Shown: positions 1-8,051, counted from the stretch's first letter. The stretch is 32,570 bases of DNA from Streptococcus australis (GCF_019930045.1 NZ_JAHZQQ010000023.1:1-32570); one strand, 5' to 3'. Translations and numbers: made by a program. Notes: a model not told the origin generated them from the sequence alone.

Positions 1-46
1 AGCTTACAGAACTGCTTGTGAAGCTCTAGAGGATGAGTTCAAGTAA
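1..46 (+). CDS. 3' end of an upstream gene (partial)
   Basis: Reading from base 2, an open frame ends in TAA at 44-46 and encodes a charged tail AYRTACEALEDEFK. Composition and position suggest the last 14 residues of a gene that starts left of the window, possibly another member of the immunity gene run. There is too little sequence to name it. Confidence 0.35.
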   Translation, partial: AYRTACEALEDEFK

Positions 47-81
47 ATGTTGCACTTATTCTTGCAATTTATCATATAAAA

Positions 82-252
82 ATGGAATGCCTACAAGACG
101 GATGGGCCAGTATCAGCTCTCAGGTCTATAAAAAAGAGGAAGCAGTAACCTTAGCAAGCCTCTTTTTGGGACTCAGAAAAGATGCGGCGATCAAGCTTTG
201 GAAGTTGAAAAAATTGGGTGAAAAGAACCTAGGAGATCGAATAGAGAAATGA
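82..252 (+). CDS. small ORF, 56 aa, translationally coupled to the next gene
   Basis: An ATG at 82 opens a 56-codon frame rich in Lys, Leu and Glu, with a helix-like segment (about residues 19-50, containing LASLFLGLRKDAAIKLWKL). Its TGA overlaps the ATG of the next gene (ATGA at 249-252), so the two would be coupled. No good ribosome binding site precedes the ATG, and the frame stays open upstream to base 37 without a better start. It may therefore be the decapitated 3' end of an older gene. Family not recognised. Confidence 0.4.
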   Translation: MECLQDGWASISSQVYKKEEAVTLASLFLGLRKDAAIKLWKLKKLGEKNLGDRIEK

Positions 253-809
253 CAGTCAATATCAATGAATTAGTGAAGGAGCACGGCTTTTGTGTGGTGC
301 CTACAGAGGAGAAACCATTTAGTTTGGATGAGGCCCGTTTTAACCTTTTGGCTTATTTAGAGGATTATCCAAAAATGGGATTCTCTTTTGTCAAAGTAGG
401 AGACGAACTAGTTGAACTCAGGAGAGAGCAAGAGAGTTATAGGCTTTTTGGTCAGTGTTTTTTAGGTGCCTTTGTAATTGGAGAAGAGAAGCAAGTCTTC
501 TTACTTTGCAATCAAGAAGGAAGGGAAGTTTTTCAAGAATCGAGGGTTTATGTCAATTCTTCCTTGCATACTTTTGTTTCCTCTTATTCGCTCTTTCTAT
601 CAAGCATCTTCCTTTTGAAAGCAAAGTTTTATGAGATTGAGCAAGATGAAGTCGAAGGAATTGCAGCAAATTTGAAGAACCAAGTACTTGCCTTGGAAAA
701 GCCCCTTGAACAAGAATTGCCCTTCTGGGAGCACATGGCCTATTTGATAGAAGACGATGGAATTGTTCTAAGAGATGATCTCTTTCATATCTTAAATAAA
801 GAGCAGTAG
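249..809 (+). CDS. SUKH-like (SUKH-4 type) immunity protein
   Basis: A 186-aa soluble protein without signal peptide or membrane segment. The middle of the protein (about residues 66-120) reads as the SUKH-4 pattern: a beta hairpin with FVIGEEKQVFLL, then a segment giving bound or stored values, then VYVNSSLHTFVSSYSLF, which resembles the NSSL..F helix that closes these domains. SUKH proteins neutralise toxins by direct binding in polymorphic toxin systems. The gene starts at the ATG of an ATGA overlap with the preceding small ORF and is followed 31 bp later by an Imm26-like gene. The fold call rests on pattern only; a diverged SMI1/KNR4 protein of another clade is the alternative. Confidence 0.6.
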   Translation: MTVNINELVKEHGFCVVPTEEKPFSLDEARFNLLAYLEDYPKMGFSFVKVGDELVELRREQESYRLFGQCFLGAFVIGEEKQVFLLCNQEGREVFQESRVYVNSSLHTFVSSYSLFLSSIFLLKAKFYEIEQDEVEGIAANLKNQVLALEKPLEQELPFWEHMAYLIEDDGIVLRDDLFHILNKEQ

Positions 810-840
810 GACTTGGAATTATATAAATAATGGAGAACAA

Positions 841-1347
841 ATGACCCAGATAAAGATTCGTGAGTGGAATGAAAAGCCAAGAACAAAACTTCGATTTATT
901 AAAATTGGTGATATTTTTTGCTATCAATTTTCGGAGGAAATATTTGTATTTGGTCAAATTCTTGGAAAAGTGAATGTTGATCATGTCATTCAATTTTTCG
1001 ATATCTTTCAAGCAAGTCCTACTATAACAGTTGAGGAGCTAAGTCGTGCTCAATTTATAGGTAAGCCCATCATTGTAGACTCCTACACCTTGTTTGATCG
1101 AAGTCCAGTATGGTTTTGGCAGATAATTGGTCACCAAGCGGATTTTGATCCAAGCCCTTTTAAGGATTTAGCCTTTAAATGGGGAGATCCAAATGGTCCT
1201 CACTTTGGGAAGGTCTGGCTAGATGGTAGGACAGAACCTAAGTTTTTTTCTAGGGAAGAAGTTGAGGACCTAGACTGGGAAGCCTGTGTCGGAAGTATAG
1301 TTTATAACAGAATATTGGAAGAAGAACTGGACAAGCAAATGAAATAA
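841..1347 (+). CDS. Imm26-like immunity protein
   Basis: A 168-aa protein. The N-terminal part KLRFIKIGDIFCYQFSEE followed by FVFGQILG matches the opening of the Imm26 family, in which a 'kpGDiFaipl..gkyayGrvl' beta unit is typical. The C-terminal half is acidic and aromatic (WGDPNGPHFGKVWLDG). Imm26 proteins are predicted immunity proteins of polymorphic toxins. The leader GGAGAACAA just before the ATG is identical to the one in front of the SUKH gene at 10155, suggesting a common cassette junction. It sits 11 bp upstream of the HEAT-repeat gene at 1359, so the two are probably co-transcribed. The target toxin cannot be inferred. Confidence 0.6.
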   Translation: MTQIKIREWNEKPRTKLRFIKIGDIFCYQFSEEIFVFGQILGKVNVDHVIQFFDIFQASPTITVEELSRAQFIGKPIIVDSYTLFDRSPVWFWQIIGHQADFDPSPFKDLAFKWGDPNGPHFGKVWLDGRTEPKFFSREEVEDLDWEACVGSIVYNRILEEELDKQMK

Positions 1348-1358
1348 AGGAGTTTGAG

Positions 1359-1985
1359 ATGGACTATGTAGATGAGTTAACTTCAGGACGTACCCCCTTG
1401 GTAAAAAAAGCTGCGAAAAAAATTTTAAAGGGTAAACTAAAAGGATATGGACCATTTTTGCATCAAGCCTTGGAAGGCGAGATGGAAAAACCTAAATCAT
1501 GGGAATCACAAATGTACTTGCTCTACGCCATGGCCGCAACGGATTGTACAGAAGAAGTCCCCTATCTCAAGTCATTACTGCTGAGAGACATCCCAACCCC
1601 TGTAACCTATCGCTCTCTAGCAGTAGCGATTGCTTATCTAGAAAATTTAGAAACAGAGAACTTGTCTTTTGTTTATGAGTCCTTGGAATCGAATAACTTA
1701 TTGCAAGCTGCAGGTGCTTGCGCAGCACTCTATCTAAGAAAGATTGTGCTGAAAGATGACGATTTTGAGAAAATCATGACCTTTATCACCAAGGATGTTT
1801 ATTTGGAAAATATAAGAGGAACAATCGCTCCGTTTATGTTCATTTTGGCTGCATCTTATCTATATCCAGAACAGAATCGTCAGAAAATTGTAGACTTTTC
1901 CCGTCAATTTAATGAAGTACATATAAATACAATCATTGAGGATGTATCCAAAGGAAAGGACGGCAGGAGGATTAGGCTATTCTAA
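1359..1985 (+). CDS. HEAT-repeat-like putative immunity protein (copy 1)
   Basis: A 208-aa all-helical protein with paired helices about 35 residues apart, typical of HEAT/ARM repeats (for example WESQMYLLYAMAATDC and VTYRSLAVAIAYLENL). A good ribosome binding site (AAGGAG) lies 7-8 nt before the ATG. The protein at 8130 has the same length with no gaps and is identical at roughly two thirds of positions by eye; residues about 49-130 are nearly the same and the C-terminal third differs. Helical-repeat proteins are common as immunity proteins and as scaffolds; immunity is inferred from the neighbours. Toxin contact may lie in the variable C-terminal third. Confidence 0.6.
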   Translation: MDYVDELTSGRTPLVKKAAKKILKGKLKGYGPFLHQALEGEMEKPKSWESQMYLLYAMAATDCTEEVPYLKSLLLRDIPTPVTYRSLAVAIAYLENLETENLSFVYESLESNNLLQAAGACAALYLRKIVLKDDDFEKIMTFITKDVYLENIRGTIAPFMFILAASYLYPEQNRQKIVDFSRQFNEVHINTIIEDVSKGKDGRRIRLF

Positions 1986-2082
1986 AACCTACTTAAAGAG
2001 AGAAGTTACCATCTCCTTAAAGAGGGAAACAATGAATCTTAAAAAGAAGACTTATATTCATTTTTAAAAAGGAGTTCATATT

Positions 2083-2472
2083 TTGAAATGGTTTGAAAAA
2101 GTAGTGGGGAAGGAAAAGATTATTCATTTGTTTGATGGTGATTTGGACTTGAAGAATGTATTTCTTGATACTGTGTTATATTACGATTACAAATTAGATC
2201 TTGTCCTTTATGTATATGATTTACCAACTAATTTTCCTGAAAAGTGGCAGAAAAGTGCATTTAATGCCATAAAAATTAATTTAGAGTTTTTTAATTTAGA
2301 TGAAATCCATTTTTATTCTAAGGGGATTCATAAGGTGAATGGTCAACTAGAACTGCTTTTTTTAGAGAATAAGGTTGAATTCAATTTTATAAACCAAAAT
2401 GATGTGATGTTATCGGGATCTTCTGACCTTATTAGAATTGCTGAGATTGGTCCTGTGAAGATTGATACTTAA
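2083..2472 (+). CDS. Imm50-like immunity protein (TTG start)
   Basis: A 129-aa protein. The only sensible start is TTG at 2083, because AAAAAGGAG lies 8 nt upstream and no in-frame ATG occurs near the start of the homologous region. The central stretch LVLYVYDLPTNFPEKW, followed by FNAIKINLEFFNL, matches the Imm50 pattern: a strand, 'dlP...P.KW', then 'n.v.i.l.F'. Imm50 members are single-domain beta-rich proteins of about 120-140 aa, so the length fits. An 11-codon mini-ORF (2032-2067) with its own AGAGGG site ends just upstream. The cognate toxin is unknown. Confidence 0.6.
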   Translation: MKWFEKVVGKEKIIHLFDGDLDLKNVFLDTVLYYDYKLDLVLYVYDLPTNFPEKWQKSAFNAIKINLEFFNLDEIHFYSKGIHKVNGQLELLFLENKVEFNFINQNDVMLSGSSDLIRIAEIGPVKIDT

Positions 2473-2624
2473 AGATTTCTTGCGGAGATTCAGAATGATC
2501 AAACAATCTTCCATTATTAGGAGGGACACCGCGACTATGGGAAAAAGTGAAGGAAGAGCACAAACATTAGACCTTGACCTAAGGCTAAACCTTTCTACAA
2601 GAAAAAAACTGCGAGACCACGAAT

Positions 2625-3359
2625 ATGAAGTTACAGTATTTTGAATTAGATAAGCCCTATGTGGAAAATCAACAGAGGATTGAGGAGCTGATGGACTCAG
2701 ATGGGGTAACTTACGAGGAAGCTAGAATTGAGGACTACCGACAGAATTGGAAAGAGCAGCGAAGAGCGTTCGTATATGAATCCAAATGTATGACCTCTAT
2801 GATAGAGCGCCTCTTTAAACCGGTTGTGACCAAGGATTGTTGGAAAATCAACGTAGAATGTGTAGATACGATTAGCAATCCAGCTATCATGAACCTACTT
2901 GGTGTCTATACTGTTCAGGTTTTATTTGATTTTTCTAGCTATGAAACCTTGAGCCCGTTGGATCAGAAAAAGATGCTCTTAGAGGCTTTGGTAAAAGGAG
3001 TAAAGCGCGTGTTTCAGGAGCTCTCTATTCCATGCTCCTTGATAGAGGATGTAGTCAATGAAATAGAGAAAAACGATTACGAAAATAGCTGGGAGTGGAA
3101 AAGAAAGAAGATCCAATCCACGACCTATTCCATTCAAGTGGAGCATCAGCTGGATAAGGTGGATTTGTTTTGGAAGATAGAGCACAAGGACAAGAGCATC
3201 CGCCAGTTGATTCAATCCTGCCCTGCTCATGAGATGGATTATGGTGCTAAGCTTGGTAAACTGGAAGCAAAAGGTAACTTCCTATATCTGTTGGATAAAG
3301 AGAATGAGGTTGTGAGCAAAATTTCTGTTTCAGAATGGTGGAGCAAGAACAATGAGTGA
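2625..3359 (+). CDS. unrecognised 244-aa protein of the immunity gene cluster
   Basis: I do not recognise this family. The protein is charged and soluble, with a Glu/Lys-rich helical N-terminus (residues 1-55), an alternating hydrophobic region around 75-105 (NLLGVYTVQVLFDFSSYE), a helical section 110-150 and a mixed C-terminal part ending in ISVSEWWSKNNE. No catalytic motif is visible. There is no clear ribosome binding site before the ATG; the 150 bp upstream look like degraded coding sequence. Its last codons overlap the next gene by 8 bp, so the pair is translationally coupled and the two products may work together. An immunity role is a guess from position. Confidence 0.5.
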   Translation: MKLQYFELDKPYVENQQRIEELMDSDGVTYEEARIEDYRQNWKEQRRAFVYESKCMTSMIERLFKPVVTKDCWKINVECVDTISNPAIMNLLGVYTVQVLFDFSSYETLSPLDQKKMLLEALVKGVKRVFQELSIPCSLIEDVVNEIEKNDYENSWEWKRKKIQSTTYSIQVEHQLDKVDLFWKIEHKDKSIRQLIQSCPAHEMDYGAKLGKLEAKGNFLYLLDKENEVVSKISVSEWWSKNNE

Positions 3360-3792
3360 CTTAAAAAAGAAATTATCCTTGTTAAAAGTGAAAAGACGAA
3401 TCAAGAGTTTGAAGGGGATAAAGGATGTCCATTTTCTGACCGATAAACCTAAAGAAATTGCTTGGTATGCTGGGGAGTTGAATCCTATAGACTCTCCGAT
3501 TTCTTGCCTTTATGAGTTTTCTATCGACCTTACTACTAAAGATCTAAGTAGGTCAATTCAAAGTCTTGTTGGCAATAGCAGTCGGTTTATCCTAGTTTTT
3601 TGGGAGTTTTCACCAGTTTACGTCTTGTTTCAAATGGAGTCTTTGGATGACTTTTTGCCCTCTTATTTTACTGAATTTTCTACTAAGGACCTGACACTTT
3701 TCTTTCAAGACCAGGAAAAAGTACTGGATCTCCATTTAGCGGAGGATAAAGTAGAAGTGAGAGTCTTGGAGAATAAGGCTAAGAACCGGTAG
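3352..3792 (+). CDS. unrecognised 146-aa protein coupled to the preceding gene
   Basis: The ATG lies inside the 3' end of the 2625 gene, with an 8-bp overlap and the upstream GGAGC acting as ribosome binding site. The N-terminus is strongly basic (KKKLSLLKVKRRIKSLKG). It is followed by a beta-rich core with FILVFWEFSPVYVLFQM around residues 79-95 and a charged C-terminus. There is no signal peptide; the aromatic core segment is too short and interrupted to be a convincing membrane span. The family is not recognised. The tight coupling suggests a two-protein unit with the 2625 product. Confidence 0.5.
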   Translation: MSDLKKKLSLLKVKRRIKSLKGIKDVHFLTDKPKEIAWYAGELNPIDSPISCLYEFSIDLTTKDLSRSIQSLVGNSSRFILVFWEFSPVYVLFQMESLDDFLPSYFTEFSTKDLTLFFQDQEKVLDLHLAEDKVEVRVLENKAKNR

Positions 3793-3808
3793 ATTCTATA
3801 AATTGAAA

Positions 3809-3898
3809 ATGAACATAGAATTAATAGATGAAAGAGGCAAAGAGGAAAGAATGCTATTCTTGGAGAGACAAATGATAAAGGAAGATTCTAATGTGTGA
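3809..3898 (+). other. 29-codon mini-ORF ahead of the DUF6881-like gene
   Basis: ATG at 3809 opens a 29-codon frame of charged residues (MNIELIDERGKEERMLFLER...) whose TGA at 3896-3898 overlaps the start of the gene at 3891. It could be a coupled leader ORF or the stub of a replaced gene. No strong ribosome binding site is seen. Confidence 0.25.
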
Positions 3899-4175
3899 AA
3901 AAGAATATTATTATTATGGCAATAGTGAGTTTATGTCAGGCCTAGGAGTTATTTATACAGAGTTTACTGGTCAGTGTGCAAGTCGACAAATTAACGTTTT
4001 GAATGGGCACTCTTATGCTTCTTCTTGCCTACAGGATTATGTTCCAGAAGTAGGGTTTCTACTCTATGATGGTCGAAAAGATGAGTTGGATCTATCAGAC
4101 TCCATCAAGATTAGTCAAGAGGAATTTGAACGAATTTGGGCTCAGGCTGTCGCTAACGGTCAGAATGATACGTAA
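3891..4175 (+). CDS. DUF6881-like small protein (putative immunity)
   Basis: A 94-aa protein. Residues about 20-45 (VIYTEFTGQCASRQINVL, then a segment with HSYAS) match the DUF6881 pattern of '..lY.Eld....e.RkVe.f..G...yA'. The tail ISQEEFERIWAQA matches its closing 'is.eEFe..W..a' helix. DUF6881 proteins are small alpha/beta proteins that occur in toxin-immunity neighbourhoods, and length and order of elements fit. The spacing AGGAAGATTCTAATG is an acceptable ribosome binding site. Biochemical function is not known. Confidence 0.6.
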   Translation: MCEKEYYYYGNSEFMSGLGVIYTEFTGQCASRQINVLNGHSYASSCLQDYVPEVGFLLYDGRKDELDLSDSIKISQEEFERIWAQAVANGQNDT

Positions 4176-4229
4176 TCGTCAGTTGAAAATAGCCAAATAT
4201 AATCCCAAAAATGTGAGAGGAGTCCAATA

Positions 4230-4793
4230 GTGATGCTCAATTTGTTGAAGGAATTCGTAGAAGTCTATCATAGAAACAAGGGCTTAGGAGAGCTTGTATT
4301 TACTAGTGACTGTCTCCATGTCGAAAAGCCAGATTTGTCTGGTCAATTGAAAGAGTTCTACCAGCATTTAGACTTTGATGAAGAAGCTTATTTTAGAGGA
4401 GCTCCCTATGATCTTGCTCTAATTCCTCTCCCTCTATGTGAAGATGCATCAGAAGGATGGCAGGATCCTAGCTGGAAAGAGAGTTATATGGTTTTTGCTC
4501 ACATGATGGGAGATGAGCCAATATTTTGTGATCTAACTAGTGAGCTTAGTCCTGTATATGGCAAGATTCCTGGAAATTCCAAGCTCTATAGCTTAAGCCC
4601 CTCTTTATCTACTTTTTTGTCTACCTATAGTCAGATGAAAAAGCTAGAAATCACCAAGTTTGAGAATAGCATCTACATTGATGAGGACTTGTCGGACTAT
4701 AAAGAAGGTTTTTTACCAGGAATCAATGCTATTATCGAGGAGCAACTTCCTGAAGACTATCGAAAAGACTTTATTGAATTTATGCTTGGTTAA
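4230..4793 (+). CDS. SUKH/SMI1-KNR4-like immunity protein (paralogue of 10766)
   Basis: A 187-aa soluble protein. AGAGGAG lies 7 nt before a GTG at 4230 and 10 nt before an ATG at 4233, and either could be used. Landmarks shared in order with the protein at 10766: DLSGQLKEFYQHLDFD, a hydrophobic strand LALIPL, a Trp in EGWQDP, MVFAHMMGDEPIFCDL, ELSPVYGKIPG, and SPSLSTFLSTY. The 'IFCDL....sPVY..ipg...y.ls.SL..FL' order is the SUKH layout. Toxin-binding immunity is the known role of the superfamily; the partner is unknown. Confidence 0.6.
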   Translation: MMLNLLKEFVEVYHRNKGLGELVFTSDCLHVEKPDLSGQLKEFYQHLDFDEEAYFRGAPYDLALIPLPLCEDASEGWQDPSWKESYMVFAHMMGDEPIFCDLTSELSPVYGKIPGNSKLYSLSPSLSTFLSTYSQMKKLEITKFENSIYIDEDLSDYKEGFLPGINAIIEEQLPEDYRKDFIEFMLG

Positions 4794-4820
4794 AGCCAAA
4801 TAGAGAGAGATGAGAAGCAA

Positions 4821-5516
4821 ATGGAAATGAAGAATTTTTTAAAATGTTGTGAGGATCTGGTCATACAAGAAAGTGGGGCCTCAGCTCTTGAACTAGAAAA
4901 ACTCAAAGCCAGACAGTTTCCTCAAGCTCACCTGGATTTGCTCTCCATAACCAACGGCTTGGAATTTTATGGTGGCTATTATCGTTTGTTTGGTACAGAT
5001 TCTGCTCAAGCCATCACGCTGGACTCTTGGAATTCGGATGAGCTATGGAAAGATGTCTGGAGAGATTATGCATCAGACTACTATTTTTTTGGAATGTCTG
5101 CTATTGGAGATCAATTCGCTTATAGATTGAAGGATGGGAACATTCAAAGTCATCAAGTTTATTATTTAGATGGGATTACTATGGATGTCATCGAGATCTA
5201 CGACAGTTTTGAAGCATTTTTCAAGAGGGAATTTGTTCTGAAAGCCCAAGGTGGGATGGAATCTATTTTTGTTTCTGCTAGGGAACGATTTGGAAATCTA
5301 GACCTCTCCACAAGCTGTATTTATTCCCCTTCCTTAATGATTGTGAATGATCCAAGCGTTGAGAATCTCATGCTTTTACCGACAAAGGATGTCATGACTA
5401 TCAATGGGGATTTGCTTGTTCAATTATCTGATTCAGAGGAGTCGATTACGAAACTGGAGCAATATCTAGACGCTTTGGGTAGAGCTAGAGTCAAGGTTAT
5501 CTTTGATCGAGATTGA
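4821..5516 (+). CDS. two-part SUKH-like protein, 231 aa
   Basis: The N-terminal half contains the SMI1/KNR4 signature region: an amphipathic helix, FPQAHLDLLSITNGLEFYGG (the 'lP..y...l...NG' motif with Phe-Pro), YRLFG and FFGMSAIGDQFAYRLKDG, followed by VYYLDGITMDVIEIYDSFEAFF, a complete SUKH/Tdi1-like domain to about residue 130. The C-terminal 100 residues are an extra region, ending in a short helical segment, that I cannot assign. In toxin-immunity loci such proteins are antitoxic binders. The ribosome binding site (GAGATGAGAAGC) is moderate. The length is larger than a single SUKH domain, hence 'two-part'. Confidence 0.6.
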   Translation: MEMKNFLKCCEDLVIQESGASALELEKLKARQFPQAHLDLLSITNGLEFYGGYYRLFGTDSAQAITLDSWNSDELWKDVWRDYASDYYFFGMSAIGDQFAYRLKDGNIQSHQVYYLDGITMDVIEIYDSFEAFFKREFVLKAQGGMESIFVSARERFGNLDLSTSCIYSPSLMIVNDPSVENLMLLPTKDVMTINGDLLVQLSDSEESITKLEQYLDALGRARVKVIFDRD

Positions 5517-5674
5517 GCAAGCAGGATAAAGTTTATATAGAAAAGAATACTCTTGAGATTCATGATTTTAGTTTTTGAGACAAGCAATGGCTTATTCTTC
5601 TTGTAAAAGTGTCATTGTAAAAATAGATAGGTTGAACAAAGAAAACGAAACATTACTTTCATGAAAAGAGGTGA

Positions 5675-6418
5675 ATGATGACCAGTTTAGAAAAATATTT
5701 AGAGATCATTAAAAAAGGATTTTCTGAAAGAGAGAATCTAATGGCAATGGAGCCTCTGCATTCTATTGAAGAGATTGCACCATTATTGGATGAAACATTG
5801 ACTTATAAAGAATTCATCAATATCAATCGCTTATTAAGACAAAAATACATTGTCGAAAACCCAGAGGATATGCTAAAAGATGTAGATTTTAACCAGCTTT
5901 CTTTACCTAGCAATACGAGGGTGATTTACTTGATGGGAAGTAAATCTGATGTGCTAGACTTTTCAAAATATGAACAAGTAGAAAAGATTTTAATAGTTGG
6001 GGCTAGAAAAGTAAGAAAGATCATCTTACCCCAGAATGATTGTGTGAAAGCTCTAGGGATATCTTCCATGACAAATTTGGAAACAATAGAGAACATTTCT
6101 TTTCATAAAGGCATGCGTTATCTGCACGTTGATTATGGTGTAAAGTTGCCGGACTTTGATTTTATAAGAGATTTAAATCAGTTGCTCTATCTTTCATTTA
6201 CAGCAAATAAAAAATTACCAGAATTGGATTTTATCCAGTCCTCTAGTGAGCTTCGTTTTTTAGATTTTGTTGACACGTCTATTTTTAACTACGCATCAAC
6301 AGTTAGCTACCTGAAGAGTCTGAAACATCTCCGATTTTTAACAACGGGAAGAGCAAATCAAAAGCAAAGGGAACTTCTTAGAAGAGAGTTACCACATGTT
6401 TGCATGCGAGAGGGGTAA
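5675..6418 (+). CDS. leucine-rich-repeat-like protein
   Basis: A 247-aa protein with an N-terminal helical part (1-60) and, from about residue 85, irregular repeats of 20-24 residues with spaced Leu/Ile positions (VEKILIVGARKVRKIILP, GMRYLHVDYG, QLLYLSFTANKKLPELDF, ELRFLDFVDTS, HLRFLTTG). This is the pattern of a short LRR solenoid. There is no signal peptide, so it acts in the cytoplasm. Tandem ATGs follow AGAGG; the second (5678) is equally possible. LRR proteins occur as immunity proteins in polymorphic toxin loci, but here that role is inferred from the neighbours only. Confidence 0.5.
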   Translation: MMTSLEKYLEIIKKGFSERENLMAMEPLHSIEEIAPLLDETLTYKEFININRLLRQKYIVENPEDMLKDVDFNQLSLPSNTRVIYLMGSKSDVLDFSKYEQVEKILIVGARKVRKIILPQNDCVKALGISSMTNLETIENISFHKGMRYLHVDYGVKLPDFDFIRDLNQLLYLSFTANKKLPELDFIQSSSELRFLDFVDTSIFNYASTVSYLKSLKHLRFLTTGRANQKQRELLRRELPHVCMREG

Positions 6419-6421
6419 AAA

Positions 6422-6493
6422 ATGCCTTTAATACAGCTTTTTATGACTGATGTCTTCATAATAAACGAACCTTTAGTCCCGTTGTTTAAGTAG
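6422..6493 (+). other. 23-codon mini-ORF, possible 5' stub of a HEAT-type gene
   Basis: GAGAGGGG precedes an ATG at 6422; the frame encodes MPLIQLFMTDVFIINEPLVP and stops at 6491-6493. Its start (MPLI) and the later PLV echo the first residues of the HEAT-type protein at 8130 (MPLIEELTSKRSPLV). It may be a decayed start of such a gene, but the similarity is short and may be chance. Confidence 0.2.
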
Positions 6494-6501
6494 GAGGAAA
6501 T

Positions 6502-6900
6502 ATGAGCCATACGAATCTAGCAAAAGAAACCTTACTCCAGTTTATGCAGGCCATGTATGCTTGGGAGAGAAAAGCCACTAGGAGCCTAAGAAATCAAGCT
6601 GATAAAGAGATGTTAAAGGATGAATTAGCTGCTATATTTGATCGGTTTTGTACATCTAAAAAAACACTCAGAGCAAGGGAAGTATCTTTATCTGTCCGAT
6701 TTCCGTTTGACTATAAATTAGAAACACATCCCATCGTTGATGAAGAGCATGACGGGAATCAAGCTTATTTCTATCTCAAGGAGAATCGTTCTGGTATAGA
6801 AACTCTCTATCGTTTTCAAATGGTGTTTCAAAAGGGGAAATGGTGGATTGATAAGAAAGAATGGCTTGATGATGGGAAGTGGATCAATTCTTCCTTGTGA
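6502..6900 (+). CDS. NTF2-fold immunity protein
   Basis: A 132-aa protein starting 7 nt after a strong GGAGGA site. It has two N-terminal helices (LAKETLLQFMQAMYAWERKA), then three strands ending in TLYRFQMVFQKGKWWIDKKEW. The 'y.f.m.f..GkWwid' end strand pair is characteristic of the NTF2-like immunity families found with polymorphic toxins. Length matches the usual 120-140 aa. The fold is a curved sheet that caps the toxin active site in known relatives; the toxin here is unknown. Confidence 0.65.
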   Translation: MSHTNLAKETLLQFMQAMYAWERKATRSLRNQADKEMLKDELAAIFDRFCTSKKTLRAREVSLSVRFPFDYKLETHPIVDEEHDGNQAYFYLKENRSGIETLYRFQMVFQKGKWWIDKKEWLDDGKWINSSL

Positions 6901-6988
6901 AATACTGGATAGTATAGGAATGCAGGAAGAGATGTACTTCAAAAAAAAGTGGTAGTTAAGTGTAAGAAATGAAATTTTAGAGGTCAAT

Positions 6989-7918
6989 ATGAATAAAACA
7001 CTTTCAAATCAAAAAAGGAAATTAACTGCTATAAAAAATAAAATACTGAAGGTGAGAGATTTTCACTTAGAGCCAGAAAACCTATCTAATACTGAAGCCA
7101 TTTTAACAGCTCTAAAATCTGATAAGAAAAGCGTTAAAGTTAACTACGAAGAAAATGGTGAGATAAGATCATACCTGTATGATCATGTAGATATGATTGA
7201 TTCTATAAGTCCGTATCCTCTAGTTTCTAATTTTATAGAAAGTAAAACATCTGAAACCTATCAATCTTTGCTAAATGGCTGTTTTTGTTCTGTAATGGCA
7301 GATATGGCTTCTGCTAAATATTTAGCGAAAGGTGGCTCAAACTTTGATACAGATATTTGTTTGAATATCTTATTTGCCCTTGCCTATTTAGATCATACCT
7401 ATGTAGAGTTTTTAATTGATAAATTAGCCTATTTTAAAGAAACCCAAGTTGAAAAAGGGAAAAAAGTTATTTTCTTTTCAGCCAAGAGTTTATTGCCTTT
7501 AGTCGTTTTTCTTTATGGAAATGGTAAGGGTGATCGACTTGCTAACCTACTGGAGAATGCTTGTGATGCTAAATATCAACCCTTGGACCCGAACCCTTAT
7601 CATAATGTGAATGATGCCTATAAACAGGTTATGGAAACTATTTTTTCAGAGGATGTTGATGTTTTTAGAGAAACAATTTTATCCATGTGTGATTATCATT
7701 TAGCGAACACCAAAGATAGTCATTTAGTTGAATTCAATACCTTACTATGGCAGTATTTCCCAATTGAAATCTTAGTTTTACTAAAAGAACGTCAGAAAAG
7801 AGTCCTCCCAATCGACGGGATTAGCCATCCCTTGCTTGATGATTTTTTACCCTATTTCATGGATAACTTTCAGATATCCGAGCAAAATAAGATGATTTTA
7901 GGAACGATTTTAGACTAG
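6989..7918 (+). CDS. large helical putative immunity protein (Imm49/PoNi-like?)
   Basis: A 309-aa mostly helical protein. The first 75 residues are basic and lead into an array of amphipathic helices (about 80-305) with spaced small residues (SVMADMASAKYLAKGG, ICLNILFALAYLD, LLPLVVFLYGNGKGDRLANLL, LDDFLPYFMDNF). The 'gngkGdrLanLlE' segment followed by a D/N-rich linker is reminiscent of helical immunity families such as Imm49 or the PoNe-immunity (DUF1910/1911) group, though I see no diagnostic motif for either. It is the longest gene in the array. AGAGGTC gives a modest ribosome binding site. Function is inferred from position. Confidence 0.45.
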   Translation: MNKTLSNQKRKLTAIKNKILKVRDFHLEPENLSNTEAILTALKSDKKSVKVNYEENGEIRSYLYDHVDMIDSISPYPLVSNFIESKTSETYQSLLNGCFCSVMADMASAKYLAKGGSNFDTDICLNILFALAYLDHTYVEFLIDKLAYFKETQVEKGKKVIFFSAKSLLPLVVFLYGNGKGDRLANLLENACDAKYQPLDPNPYHNVNDAYKQVMETIFSEDVDVFRETILSMCDYHLANTKDSHLVEFNTLLWQYFPIEILVLLKERQKRVLPIDGISHPLLDDFLPYFMDNFQISEQNKMILGTILD

Positions 7919-7931
7919 TTGTTTATAAAAT

Positions 7932-8042
7932 ATGGAAAATATACATACCCCATTTATCGCTATGACAATTGAATCAAGTCGGGATTACTGGTTTAAGATA
8001 AACGAATATCAGGCTATTCAAGTACAAATTTATCTAACTTAA
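7932..8042 (+). other. 36-codon ORF stub between immunity genes
   Basis: ATG at 7932 opens a 36-codon frame with protein-like composition (MENIHTPFIAMTIESSRDYW...) ending in TAA at 8040-8042. No downstream continuation in any frame was recognised. It looks like the first exon-sized remnant of a gene truncated by replacement, and lies in the 211-bp gap before the second HEAT-type gene. Confidence 0.25.
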
Positions 8043-8051
8043 GATAAAACT

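Noticed and set aside
553..1011. 152-codon frame on the minus strand
   Set aside because: Opposite two well-supported immunity-type genes, spans their gap and has no start signals; a shadow frame.
2462..2644. 60-codon open frame between the Imm50-like gene and the 2625 gene
   Set aside because: No ribosome binding site, Arg/Thr-rich unnatural composition and overlap with both neighbours. The segment looks more like decayed coding sequence, but I could not identify any parent family.
4183..4203. TATAAT at 4198-4203 as a promoter within the immunity array
   Set aside because: No -35 at 16-18 bp (a TTGAAA lies only 9 bp away) and no TG extension; such AT-rich matches are expected by chance here.
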